Positions 21,560 through 32,874 of a stretch of DNA of 64,000 nt are shown piece after piece; position 1 is the stretch's first letter, and every line of letters starts with the position of its first letter. The stretch is taken from NCBI GenBank assembly GCA_026419785.1, contig JAODTK010005522.1:186001-250000 (forward strand), written 5' to 3'. Source of the stretch: Sclerodactyla briareus. Taxonomy: Eukaryota; Echinodermata; Holothuroidea; Dendrochirotida; Sclerodactylidae. Under the pieces are notes generated by a model. That model had not been told where the DNA came from. It saw nothing but the letters and a program-made list of their open reading frames with translations, and did no database searches. The translations under genes and the position numbers were made by a program.

Positions 21560-22929
21560 ATGGAAGCTGTACATGTGAATTCACCTCCTCATCCTCCTGA
21601 AGTTACTATATCTCTCTCGACGGAAAACTTCGATCAAATCACTGTAGATGTCGCTATCAAGGACGGGAATTTGCAAATACGCGTGCCGTCCGGACAGATC
21701 CTTCAGTTCACCTTTCACCTTCGGCAGTTCCCCAGCGCCCGACTGTGGTATTACGTAACAACGAAGAGGGTCCTCTTGACCGGACCTTCTCTTGTCCCGT
21801 GATGACCGATGTCACATACCGTATCGTCTGGGGACGATCTCCGGGCCACCACCGGTAACTACTCCTGTCGCTTCTATAGAACGCTCACACGGAGAGAGAG
21901 CTCGCCAATAACCTTCACGACGGACAGCATTGTGGAGATTACCGCCTTTAATCAGAACGGGTTACCCCGGTGTGCGTCGAGCCTGGGGCTAACGGGACTT
22001 CCCGAGGAGCAAGCGACGGTGTTCTGTGGTACGCACGATAGGCATACCGCCCCGGCAGGGCATGACATGCTGTGGCGAGGAATGGACACCACGCTAGAGG
22101 AGTATGGTTCCTATAACTTTTACTTCGCAAATATCCCGCTCCAATAATCAACCGTGGATATATCGTGCGGTTACTTCGAATTACACGAGGGAGGTCGTGA
22201 CTGGGAGGAATTTTGTTCACTGCCGCCGATAAGGTTCTGACCACATGGAGTTGAAGATGGAGCCTTCTCAATTCGACGATAGGAACGAGACCCTCCGGTT
22301 CACATGTCTGAGTGACCCCCCTTCCGACTTGATAAGGTGGAGTGTATTCGGGCACAACGAGAATATCATTGGCGACTATTATACGACTAAGCTGAAGGGC
22401 GAATTTAGGGCCAATGTGACCCAGGGATTCGGGAATCTACGCTGAGCTCTCGTCCTCGTCGGTCAGAACTGACGGTGTCCATCTTGTCACCTGTTCGACG
22501 ACCAGAGAGAACTATCAAATCGCCGTCTCCCAGTACAGCGAGCCGCCGCTGCCGAAACCCACCACGACCCCTAGGAACGTCCCTGGCAACGCCCCTGGCG
22601 TCACTAAATACGCCTCCTCCCCAACTGGGGTTTACAGTGCCATGCGCCACCAAATCAAGGTACCGCCGGATTCATTACTGTCATTGTACTGTTGTTGATA
22701 ATTGTTGTATATTTTAGGCGTCCTCACTGTATGGCTGTACAGGAAGTATCGCAAGGTCGCCGAAAGCAACAACGGCATGGGTTACCCTCGCCAGGCGGAG
22801 GGGACTGAAGTGTGGCTCCGCGTGAGCGCCACATACGAGCCGTTGAACAGAGCGGCCACCGTGGCGCCACCGGCTTACGCGGACCTAACCCTGGTTATTC
22901 TACCATGGGAACGCCCCCCAGCTCGATGA
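21560..22929 (+). CDS. Ig-superfamily single-pass receptor-like gene (receptor A), frameshifted
   Basis: Reading across frame changes gives a type I membrane protein. Ig-like segments come first: FSCPVM with IVWG and GNYSCRF (about 21790-21880), then PVCVEPG with VLWYA (about 21975-22040). The clearest is RFTCLSDPPS, IRWSVFG and GVHLVTCST (about 22285-22500), with Cys-x11-Trp and a second Cys. A Pro/Thr stalk (PPLPKPTTTPRNVPG) is at about 22543-22590. The membrane segment is GFITVIVLLLIIVV (about 22669-22710), followed by WLYRKYRK as a stop-transfer sequence. The tail contains TYEPLN and AYADL, two YxxL motifs ten residues apart, like an ITAM or paired docking motifs. It ends at 22929. The region is GC-rich compared with its flanks. 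At least four frame changes are needed, from assembly error or pseudogenisation. The signal peptide is uncertain. I infer a surface recognition receptor; the ligand is unknown. Confidence 0.62.
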
Positions 22930-22934
22930 TCAAC

Positions 22935-25900
22935 ATTATAGGAACCCTTCGGTATCGCCATCAAGGATCCTGTATGCCATGATGTAACCTCTTTTAAGTG
23001 CTCCAAGAATGTGGCCTGTTTTAAGTAGCTACCGCACCCAAGGTCTCTATGAGAGTATTCATCCAATGCGAACCAGAAACCCAAAACATTTTTTGGGAAA
23101 AGAAATTTTTGGGGGAAGGAAAGGAAATAAAAAGAAATAGCTTTAGAGAGGCAATATCGCTTGCATGACGGTAGTGCAGGTAGAATCGTCCAAGGCAATT
23201 GCCAATTCTACGTAGGTTAGGTAGTCTATATGGTCACTATAAATACGCTACAATTATAATATAACTTACCGTGAGACTATATTTCGTTGTTACGTCATAG
23301 AAACGGCCGTCGATCTCTCGTCGTTGTTGCAGAACGATATTGTCTCTTTAAATGAAAAATATCGATGTAAATTGAATAAGCCCAATTCAGGCCATAATTT
23401 TGTAAAAACAGAACAAAAAAACTACTATTTCATCCAGTCGATTGAAATCAAGTTGCCCCTAACAATCATAAAAACGATGTGTAACTGTTACACCTATCCG
23501 GTGGGGTGTAAGAAAGTACACAAACCATGGTGTATGATCTGCATAATTCGTGTAATTTTTACATAACCTTTACACAATGCTGTGTTAATCCTTACAATTT
23601 CTTCAAACATTGTAAGGAGTGCATGAAAATCAGGGTCAGGCGGGAATCAAACCAAATTTGATCGAAGTTTGATCCAAATTGAGTGAAATTCAACAAGCTA
23701 TGAGTCTTGTACCTAATATTTGGTTCAATTCCTCTCTGACCCACAATCATGTGACGAGTTTGACCAAATTGCCCTTCGGAAAGTGCGTGCAGTATTTCTC
23801 TGCAGGTCCGATAAACCGTTCTGTTTAAAATGCTGGGTTCAGGATCAGGAATAGGGTTAGGGTAAGGTCTGGAGTACAAATGGTGATTCTTAGTGAGAAA
23901 CACAACACATAATTCCCACCCTCAGTACGGCTCTACAACTCTCAAAAACAGCAAATCTATATCTATATGTCATATATATGTTGCACCCCAAGGGAAAGCG
24001 TACGAACTCGGTGACTATATTTTAGCTCATCTAATTGAGCAGTGCATGGAGTAAAAAAAATATTCTACCAGCTTGGTGTGAGCAAATTACCGCCGACCTT
24101 TCTTTTGGATTATGGATCCGTATACTTCGAACTCAACAGTTGCAGTCTGTCATAACTTTTTACAGCTGAATCCTCTGTGAAGAGTTGGTATAAGACAGCA
24201 GGCCGTCCTCACGGCCCACCCGCCTCTGCGGGCCTTCAGTTGTTATGATGACAGTTTTATTGTTCACCCCATGCCCCCATAAATCGCCTACCTAAACCTT
24301 CGTTGTCTCGAGAATGGTTGGTTGAAAAGAAGCGCATATCCTGAGCGTGGAAAAAAAATAATCTGCTATCAGTTCCTCGTGATCGATAATGTTTTGTTGC
24401 TTGACGTTGTCATTTTAAACTTTGAATTTTTTTTACATTTCTCGATTGTTCACTGCGATTTTCGTTTTCAAAATTGAAATAAAGTAGGCATGGGTATTGT
24501 GAATTTTGGGGCTTTGAAAATATGAAACCCGTAGAAAGTCTAGACCCGATAATTAGAATGTTTTCAAAATACAGCGGAATACATACGAAGTTGAAGTTGC
24601 AAAGAAATGAATGCCGAAATAAGCCTACTCGTCAAGTCTGAAGACATTTTAGTGTGTTCAGGGATAACATCGCACCAACAGGACCAAGGGGTTGGGAAGG
24701 TGGCAGTAAGGAAAGCCATATTAGAAACCACTCGCTTTAACCGAACCTGCTTGCGCCAGTGAACAAAAATATGTCCAAAAACCCCTCAACTCTGTGGCAA
24801 GTGCACTGGGTACGGCAATAGAATAGGATCACCATAGCATATATTTCGGAAGGGTGGACAATTCAAGTCTTATTAACGCTCCATTTTATCGTCTTTTAAC
24901 TGTAGTTCGAGTACAAACCCAATTTGGTAACATGAATGAAATTGTTCCGTATCAACAATCCAATAATTACAATCGTCATGTCGTCTGATAGCAAAGAAAA
25001 TGCGGACGACTACAATACGTAGGAATCATTTCAATAAAATTTTATGATCCGTATATCGGTACAATGATATGCAATGTAGAATAAGTCTCGATATCTGCTT
25101 GTGAACGGCATAGTCTATTATCGCAGTGAGTTGCGATATCGATAATACCTCTGTGAGGGTAAGTCTGCTGGAATATTTTTGCGCCTGAAAAGTCAAGGGT
25201 ATGCAGTTGCGCTGTTCAATGCGCACCTCTAACAATTGGCTGTCGTATATGTTGTTTGTATTCATGATATTCTTTGTTATGGTTCAGGATATTATCCAAG
25301 TTAGGGATCACGGCGCAATGAGATTCATTAGAACCAATCGTTTGTGAAGGTATGCTCGTTTGCTATATGTACCGTAATATATGAATGCAGTTATCACAGG
25401 ACGTTGTTGAAGCTAGGCGAAGTTTTCGGGGATCGTTGATGCTGAAAAGCCTGGTATAGAAGCAAGGCACCCAAATTCTATTCCAGCCCTTTTCCATGTC
25501 ATCCTACTGTAGTAATTATTGTTATTGACTGATATAAAAACTACACTCCAAACCGGAAAAATCCGTTGAAACGATAGTATTAGGTGAAATTCATAATTTG
25601 TGGAATAGGCCACCGTGGGGAAAATATACATTGTTGCGGCCCCGGCCGGCTTTTTGAAAATTCGCGGACTGATTACCATTCTCCAAGAATAGAAATGATT
25701 TGAGTACTGTAACTCTGACTAAAGTTCCTCTGGTAGATGAGGTATCGCCGATGGCATTCATTTTCAATTTACCATCGAGTTCTTTATTTAATATTTTAAG
25801 GCTGAATGGACTTCAGTTGTTATGCGTTATGATAATTAGCCACTAACACTAGGAAATTCGTGTTCAGGGATGCACTGCAGGTTGAGCTTTGGCACCATGA

Positions 25901-26860
25901 CTATTAATTAGCGATACCCTCTGCCACGTGATTGTGGGTTTCCGTGATTTATTTGTTACACATAAGGCAATTCATGTGTGTGTGAATCGGTTCTTTAGGC
26001 AGTTAGGTCTCCACGCCACCCGGTGGTATCGTTCCGCTTAGAGGGTCTGCCATAATTACCCACCTCGCCCCTAAAAACAATAATCATAGACCCGCGTCTG
26101 GCATGCAGCAGGTCCTGTCTGCTTACGGAAAATGCGCATGGTTCGTTTAACAAACATTCGAAATACCAAGAAGGAATTCTTCTCCTCAGCATCCTGTATA
26201 CTGTCATTGTATATATAATGGAGTAAGTACGTGCTCGTCAAGGTCAAAACTAAGTTGGACTTTCGACATGTTGTAAGAATTGTAGAACATAGCGCACCCA
26301 TCCCGGTGGTGTGAAAAAAGTTACGCTAAACCGTGATAGGTGTGCTAGTTACCAACAACAACATTTTTGAGAGTGTGCCAGTTCGTTTTCCCAGTTCGAC
26401 CTTCATACTGAGTAGCCCACGATAACGATCTGACTGTTTTGTACCGGTACTAGCCTTTCTGTGTAGCCGTGGAAACATTCCAGAGATAATGACACTCTCC
26501 CTTGCTCATCTGATAACGCAACGCGTGGTAACACACACAACCACTCGCGATTACCTATCACCCTAAACAATGAACCTCTTGAGTGTCTGATAGTTTTCGT
26601 GTTTGGAGAGTTGGAATGGTTTGCGCTGTGCTGATTTAAAGAACTAAAATTTTTATGAGTGCAATTATTAATTCCCAACGTGGAACCATAAATTGCCGTT
26701 TAATATCATCCGCATACCCCGTGTAATTTAAAATAAGTCCACTAATTATACAAGAACGCAAACAAAGCGCATGATTTCTTTATGGGCATGCCCCACCTGC
26801 CACCACCCTAATATGAGCTTAGTGGGCATGCTTGCGCTCATTAGATAACGCGTGGAAACG
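22935..26860. other. No supported gene
   Basis: About 3.9 kb of mostly AT-rich sequence with no recognisable domain, RNA gene or repeat paired elsewhere in the window. Many short frames on both strands look random. Stem-forming GGCCGTCCTCACGGCC text is at 24203-24218. Confidence 0.5.
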
Positions 26861-26865
26861 AATCT

Positions 26866-26965
26866 GGTACACACACAACAACACATACACACACCTACAC
26901 ACCCACCACACACCACACACAACACACAAACACACGTCCAATACTACATACACATACATACAACG
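26866..26965. repeat. (CA)n microsatellite, interrupted
   Basis: ACACACAACAACACATACACACACC-type simple sequence with CCA and CAT interruptions. Confidence 0.9.
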
Positions 26966-26969
26966 CTTA

Positions 26970-28025
26970 TATTTGACTTAGTGACTTCATAATTCCTCTT
27001 CGCTTCGTCTAAGAATTAAAAAATGATGGTTAAAAATAAGGAGATTGGGACAACAGGAACAATCTAGGTATTTTGGTACCTGCGGGCTGCACGTGGCTTC
27101 AAATTTGGCACACATCATGAACACAAAAACGCTTCGATGTTTTGTGATCGAAATTTTGCAGTAGAAAAGATAATAAGTTGAACGAAAGAATATATGTAAA
27201 ATATGATAGGAATTATTTCCAGGCCCTAAGCTGCCGGTAGTGAATACATATTGAATTTTTGGTTAAAAGTTTATATATGTTGTAGAGTCTTTGTTTCCTT
27301 TCCGCGAAAAGCTTTTTGAGAGAGTCGAAATTTTATTATAACTGCCACAATGGAGCCAACCCTCTCATTCTCGTTGTCACATTTGTTCTCTGATATAGAT
27401 CACGAAAATCGGAGGCAATGTAATCAGCCTTAACGTGATCTATGGCTGACTCCCGGGGTATGGAGAGGAAGAGATTCTTCCCCCCCTTCTCAAGCTCCCC
27501 GGCGCTGAGACCATTTGTGCTCTCGGGGAGATTCGACAACATGGGGTACTTGTATCATATGGCGTTCGCCTCTTGATCGGGGGAGGGTGGGGGGGGGGGG
27601 CAGCGAGGTGACCTCTACTCTGTGTGCGTCAACAATAGTCAGCTTCCCCGTACCTCACCCTACTCCTAATTACCCCCTCCGTGACATTTGGGACCGACTT
27701 AGTTTCGCAATTATTCAATTTGATCCCAACTTTACTGGATTTTTGGTTTCTCCACTATTTCTTTTCTTGATATTTTGTCAGGGAGTTTCCCCCACTGCCC
27801 CCACTGGCTACGCCACTGGGTGAGGTTGCAGCCCCAATGTCACACTCTACAGCTCCGAGAAACCTCTATGCTCTCGGAGATGGGGGAATGTAGTGCAGTT
27901 CTGCGCTCAATTGATCGGAGGTTGCGAGGTTCTCCTTCGTGTTCTTTCTCTGTGTCTGCCTTGTCTTTGAAATCCTTTTCCAATAAATATCAGGTACATA
28001 TCTTCCTGTGGTGCATTTGAAAAAA
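26970..28025. other. No supported gene; hAT-like right end at 27803-27819
   Basis: CCACTGGCTACGCCACTG (27801-27818) is the reverse complement of CAGTGGCGTAGCCAGTGG, a typical hAT-type terminal repeat. The sequence before it (TTTCCCCCACTGCCCC) continues the end. The matching left end is not visible; it may be lost in or before the G run at 27589-27600. No gene is recognised. Confidence 0.45.
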
Positions 28026-28027
28026 GT

Positions 28028-28211
28028 TCTTAAGCAGGCCCGTGCCAGCAACTGTCAGTAGAGGGCCCCGGACATCTGTGGGGGGGGGGGGGGAAACCGC
28101 ACAAGTACACACAACTAACTCAAGATGAATAGCATGGCAATTTACTGAATGGGGGGATCTGGAGCACCCCTCCATCCCTTGCCCTCGCCTGGCTACGGGC
28201 CTTTTCTTAAG
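28028..28211. mobile_element. Short hAT-type MITE with perfect 8-bp target duplication
   Basis: A 168-bp element (28036-28203) with ends CAGGCCCGTGCCAGC and, read inward on the other strand, AAGGCCCGTAGCCAGG. It is flanked by TTCTTAAG at 28028-28035 and 28204-28211. A 13-base G run lies inside (28080-28092). There is no coding capacity. The ends and the 8-bp duplication place it in the hAT superfamily, in a family different from the 10.9 and 13.1 kb copies. Confidence 0.92.
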
Positions 28212-28308
28212 ACTTACCCGTTCACACAAGTTTGATGTTATTCTTCTTCTTACTTTTCTTGTGTGAAGCGCATAGGGAGTGTTTATTTGAATATTATGAT
28301 TATTAATT

Positions 28309-28337
28309 TTGTATTATATTATTTATTATTATTATTC

Positions 28338-28369
<32 letters not shown>

Positions 28370-28388
28370 TATTATTATTATTCTTAGC
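28309..28388. repeat. (ATT)n microsatellite, 3' tail of the adjoining LINE
   Basis: TTATTATTATTA-type repeat directly abutting the 3' end of the minus-strand LINE. On the minus strand this is an (AAT)n tail, as many non-LTR elements have. The Tyr/Leu-rich frames here are artefacts. Confidence 0.85.
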
Positions 28389-29088
28389 AGGTGGCCATCC
28401 AGGTTGGAGCTCACGCCCCGAGCGCACCGACCACTACTGGAACCACCTTTGCCCTTCCACAGTCCACACTTTTGATTTCCAAACTGTTAGGTCTTGGTAC
28501 TTCATGGTCTTCTCGTGTTCTTTACTTGCGATGTTCATGTCTGCTGGGATCGCCACATCTCTTACCGTTGCTCTTCTCTCCTGCTTTCTATTACGATGAT
28601 GGCAGTCTTTCTTGCGTGGTGATCCTATCTGTCCTCACCTCGAAGTCCCAGAGTATTTTGGTTGTTTCTGTCTCCAGTACTGCGTCTGGTCTGTGTAGCC
28701 ATGGGTGTGTAGCAGCTGGTATACTGTGGTGATTGCATATGGACCAGTGTAAAGCTGCTGCTACGCTGTTGTGTCGCTTCAGATACTCTGACCCGGCTAG
28801 TTTCTGACAAGCTGATATGAGGGGGTTTACTGTCTCATCTTCCACTTTGCACAACCTCCCTTGCTGCTTCCAGTAGAGGTTCTTTCTCTTTCTTCATTGC
28901 CAGTTTCGATGAACCCCGCCGTCCTCACTTATCCGTCCCCCACTTCCTTTAGGACCCCTGCCACCCCCTTCGCCTCGGTAAGTAGAGCCTGTGGATGTCC
29001 GCTCTTGTGGAGCCCACCGAGATATTGAGGAGTTTACACTGTCGCACTCTCTTGGTGTAGGTCTTCCTTAGCATTGGCTTTCACTTGC
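28389..29088 (-). mobile_element. LINE 3' remnant with restriction-like endonuclease domain (R2/NeSL-type)
   Basis: Read on minus from about 29075 the order is: RKTYTKRVRQCKLL, LYLPRRRG (about 28988-28965), AMKKEKEPLLEAA (about 28890), RHNSVAAALHW (about 28770), KILWDFEVRTD (about 28660-28630), ATVRDVAIPADMN (about 28570-28532) and EKTMKYQDL (about 28510). This order (YLPR...GRG, then HxxxA..LHW, ILWDF, a D-x-AIP-D block, and KYQDL) is the C-terminal region with restriction-like endonuclease seen in R2/R4/NeSL-type non-LTR elements, as I remember that family. Several frameshifts and stops occur, and the reverse transcriptase itself is missing, so this is a dead 5'-truncated copy. It is cut at its 5' side by an hAT-like end near 29089. 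Confidence 0.82.
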
Positions 29089-29640
29089 GCAGGGACGTAG
29101 CAGGGCATATGATTGGGGGGTGGGTGGAAAGTGAACAATTCCAACTGGCCAGAATTTCATTTTTTCAACTCATCCCACCCCCGATACTGAAGGTGCATTT
29201 TTGGCGTTCCAATTTTTGTAATGTTTTTTTGGGGGGGGGGGGAGGTCTCTTTTTTTTTTAGGAAGTTTGGTAAAGTTTGTGAAAATGGATCAATCGAACC
29301 GAGAGTTCCAGATAAGGAGTTCAGTGAGTCAATTGAGGCCCATCTCATCTAAGAATTGTTTTCGTGGATGGACTGTGGACCTCAATCCACCTAATGCGCG
29401 GAAGGTGGCGAGTGAGATACACAAGTACCACAACGCAATAATTATAACTTGTACTCTCTATACCAACTGCTTTCAGACTGGCCTTAGTGTCACTCTCGGT
29501 ATTTGGAAGTTTGGAGGGTAGTGATGGCGGCTGGTCGCACAACCACGACTGACACACAAGCCTGCAGCAGTGTCAAAGTATTAGTCACAATGAGTGGCGT
29601 GATAACGTATTTTTGAGTGGGTGTGAAGTGATAATGGATC
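29089..29640. other. hAT-like left end, then unannotated sequence
   Basis: CAGGGACGTAGCAGGG starts at 29089 and matches the usual left end of hAT-type elements (CAGGGRCGTAGC). No partner end was located, so the length is unknown. A 13-base G run is at 29230-29242. The 84-codon frame at 29267-29521 has no recognised domain. Confidence 0.45.
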
Positions 29641-29995
29641 TGGGGGAGGGGTCAACGGGGAGGGGGTGTCTCCTCTTCTTTGCAATTTTTGCATTTTCAG
29701 GTGACAGTAGATCAATGTTGGGTCCCATATAGCACTCCACACCACTCACTTCATTCCATGAATAATTTCGATTTTCACATGTCCAGATTGAATTTGCGCT
29801 CAGGATTTTGATCGAGGGCAGCCAGATTCAGTGAATTTATAGATCTCACTTTTCGAGGACCGCCGAATCCCCGCCTCCCACTTTAGAGAATGTTGGCATT
29901 TCAGGTGGCCTTAGATGCAATCTGAATGCATTTGACACTCTAAACCACCTGCTCCTCAGGATTTTGTGATTTTTTCTGCCAAATTTGTAACTGCG
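29640..29995 (-). repeat. About 1.5 units of the 240-bp satellite, reversed
   Basis: The reverse complement contains ATCACAAAATCCTGAGGAGC, GATTGCATCTAAGGCCACC, AAAGTGGGAGGCGGGGATTC and GAGTGCTATATGGGACCC. These match in order the phrases of the array at 17.2-18.7 kb. The two loci are 11 kb apart in opposite orientation. Confidence 0.82.
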
Positions 29996-31090
29996 GCTCA
30001 TCATGGGCAGTAAATAGGCTGTTCTTCGGGTTGGTGAATTCTTACCTTACCGCGGACCGCCTCATAGGCATACGGTACATTCAAATTTATAGGGCCGAAA
30101 AATTTTGCCGAATTTTTTAAATTGTCACCGCAAATGGTAGCAGTGCAGCCCAATTTCGACGTTTTTTCTGGCAAATTTATCAAAGTTTTTGCCCAGTCAG
30201 CGCAGTGGGTCGCCAGACTTCTTAACTGGGGGAACAAGGGGAGACAAAGACATTTCACACATCACAATAATCTTCGCGGAGCGCCGCAATTGGTTGGCGC
30301 GGAGCGTCCAAAACAATTTTTAGAATTGCGCGAGCCCCCCAGATGACCGACAATGACCCCTCCCAGGTGTTTTCGGCTGCCTGTACCAAGCTTCACACCT
30401 GGGCATTTTGTGATCAAAAATTCTGTAATCAGTGCGAAATTTTGACATGTTGTCAGACCTAGGTCTTATCGCTGACCAGACTCCAACTTTTGGCAAAATT
30501 TCAGGAGTTTGGTGCTGCACCTACTGATCACCATGTGCGCGCGGAGCGGCAATTTTTTTTTCGGAGTTTTCCCCGGCACCTCTGGAAAAAAGGATCTCGT
30601 GATGTCCATCCTGCGCTGACTATTCAAGACGCTATTTGTATAATTTAATCCCATGCCGGGATAACAGAATTACGAAATAGCTAATGTAAAATAATGCTTG
30701 TGGGTCAATTCCCACATACAAGTTTTTTCCGTATCGGTTGTACGCTAATCTAATCTCTACCCTATCATAACAATAGACAAAATTGATATAACAATAGTGA
30801 CAGCCATCACGTTTGTTTAAATATGCTTGTTTACTTGAAGGAAATATTCCTGTAATTGCGCGCGAAGGGCGCAATTTTTTTTCACATTATTTGGATATAT
30901 AAAAAATATTACAATCCTTCTGTAATTGTAATCAACCGTTTTTAGATGAATAAGAAATATTCTGTTTGGTTGAATTGGGACATTTACAATAGATATTTGA
31001 CTGGGCCGGGACCCATCCGTAAAATATACAATCGTAACGATCTCCGGAAATTCCAACGGATATTCGAAAAATTCCAAGCGAGGTCGCTCT
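29996..31090. other. No supported gene; GC palindrome motifs
   Basis: Three GCGC-rich motifs precede A/T runs: GGCGCGGAGCG (30296-30306), GCGCGCGGAGCGGC (30537-30550) and GCGCGCGAAGGGCGC (30858-30872). Similar motifs occur at 11435, 13484, 16452 and 16821. No coding region is recognised. Confidence 0.4.
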
Positions 31091-31095
31091 GAGAG

Positions 31096-31137
31096 TTTTT
31101 TTTTTTTTTTTTTTTGTGGGGCGTGGGGGGGGGGGGT
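31096..31137. repeat. Poly-T followed by G-rich tract
   Basis: A run of about 21 Ts followed by GTGGGGCGTGGGGGGGGGGGG. The Lys- and Pro-rich minus-strand frames across it are artefacts. Confidence 0.85.
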
Positions 31138-31235
31138 AAGACACCCCCACACTCCCCCCGCCGCGGAGTCCCTGTTTGTACCCTTGTTTTTGTACCCTTT
31201 GGCTTCAAGGTCATCCATGTACAGCAGGGGGTGGA

Positions 31236-31303
31236 TTGTGTGACCTGACTTCAGAGTGTAGCCTGACTTCAGAGTGTGACCTGAACTCAGAGTGTAGTCC
31301 CCG
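31236..31303. repeat. Short minisatellite, unit about 19-20 bp
   Basis: About 3.5 copies of TGACCTGACTTCAGAGTGTAG and its variants. It is translated on the minus strand as repeated SGHTLKSGYTLK, but there is no reason to think it is expressed. Confidence 0.85.
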
Positions 31304-31496
31304 TTTGTGATGTTCTTAGTATGTGGCTGAGTGGGTTGATGCCACACAGAGCATTGATTATATTAATTATTATTATTCTTCATTATTACATGGCTAAGGT
31401 TTGCGCTCACAGCGGTGTTCCCTAGATTTTCGCTGCTAAGGGAAGTGTAGTTAGGAACGCTGGGACGACCAAGGATGTGCCTGCAAAGACGAAAAA

Positions 31497-32530
31497 TATG
31501 GAACGCCAAAAGGGCAATGTTTTGTTGTTGTCTTCATGTCGGTTGTGTCTTTTGGCGTTGTTGTTGTCTTTGGCGTTGTTGTGTGTCTTTTGGCGTTTGT
31601 TGCTTTAGCGCTTGTTTGTTGTCTTTTGTGGCGTTGGTCCTTGTTGTCTTGTTGGCGTGTTGTCTTTAGTGCGTTGTTGTCCTTTTTGCGTTGTGGTCCT
31701 TCAGCATAACTGATGCGCACTTCATTATTTATTCAGTCCAACGCTAACGCGGGCAGCACGAACGTAATCATCAGCCCCCCCCCTATGTCCGCGTGTGCTC
31801 GACCGCCTGTGCGACTTCGTTCCGCTCGCTGTCGCGCTGAATCAGGGCGGTGCGACGTCAACGTTGATTGCGCAATCGGATATTCCTCTCTTTTACTAAT
31901 CACGGGAAACGGGGCCATGCCTTCTGGCAAATTAAGTGTATTGATCTGAATTGGAATTGCTTAGACAACCTTCCAACCAAGTTTTGGCATACGTTTAGAT
32001 GGATATTCTTTTTTTATTTCCCTATTTGAAGGATTCATAGTTTTTCCGAACTCGTCGCGCGATACAAACAAGCCGCAATAAACCCTGCGCAATACTAAAA
32101 CAGTTGCTTTCGTTCAATTTTAGGCTTCAAATGCACTAATGCATCTATTCTTCTTCGGATAAATTCTCATTTCGGTATTGAATGGGCTTGGCGCGGGCCT
32201 ACACGAATCGTTGATTACATTACGTGATGCCCGCGGGGAATGTCTATATAATGATTTTGCCTCTCTCAGTCCGCTGGATACAGCAACTCTAACGACAACA
32301 GCGCTAAGACACAAGCACTAAAGACAACAGACGCCAAAAGACAACAACAACGCCAAAAGACAACAACAGCGGGCTAAGGACAACAACGTCACAAAAAGAC
32401 AACAACCACGCCAAAAGACAACAACAAAACGCCAAAGATAACAACAGCGCTAAAGACAACCAACGCCAAAAGACAACAACGACACCGAAGACAACACAAA
32501 ACTCATGATGCCCTTTCGGCGTTCCAAAGT
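31497..32530. mobile_element. Foldback element whose arms are an inverted minisatellite
   Basis: The outer ends GGAACGCCAAAAGGGCAATG (31501-31520) and, on the other strand, TTGGAACGCCGAAAGGGCAT (about 32508-32527) form a terminal inverted repeat. Inside each arm is a roughly 17-20-bp minisatellite. It reads GTTGTTGTCTTTGGC on the left (31521-31695) and GCCAAAAGACAACAAC on the right (32290-32500), the exact inverse. The roughly 570-bp centre (31710-32285) is unique, with a GCGCACTTC-type start. No ORF resembles a transposase and no clear target duplication was found. It is best described as a non-autonomous foldback transposon. Confidence 0.75.
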
Positions 32531-32751
32531 AAAAAGGGTTGGTTGAGCGTTAGCTGTCCAGCGAAGAGAAGCTACACAGCGTAAATGCTGTGACGGGTAC
32601 GTCGCTTGTTCGCATGCCTACTGTGGTGTCAGCGTGGCCGTCACGTTAGTGTGCACCACAACCTTACCCAATTAAATGACCCACCAGTGGTTCGCTGGTT
32701 TGATATCGGCATAGGACTGCAAGCAGAAAGCCTTCCTTAGTCACTCTGGTA

Positions 32752-32872
32752 CAAACAAACAAACAACCAACTAAACAAAGCAAACAAACAAACAACAAAC
32801 AACAGAACGACCAAACAACTGAACAAACAACAAACAAACATACAACAAACAAACAAAAGCATTACCATAGTG
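32752..32872. repeat. (ACAA)n-type microsatellite
   Basis: ACAAACAAACAACAAAC-type simple repeat with interruptions. Confidence 0.9.
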
Positions 32873-32874
32873 TG

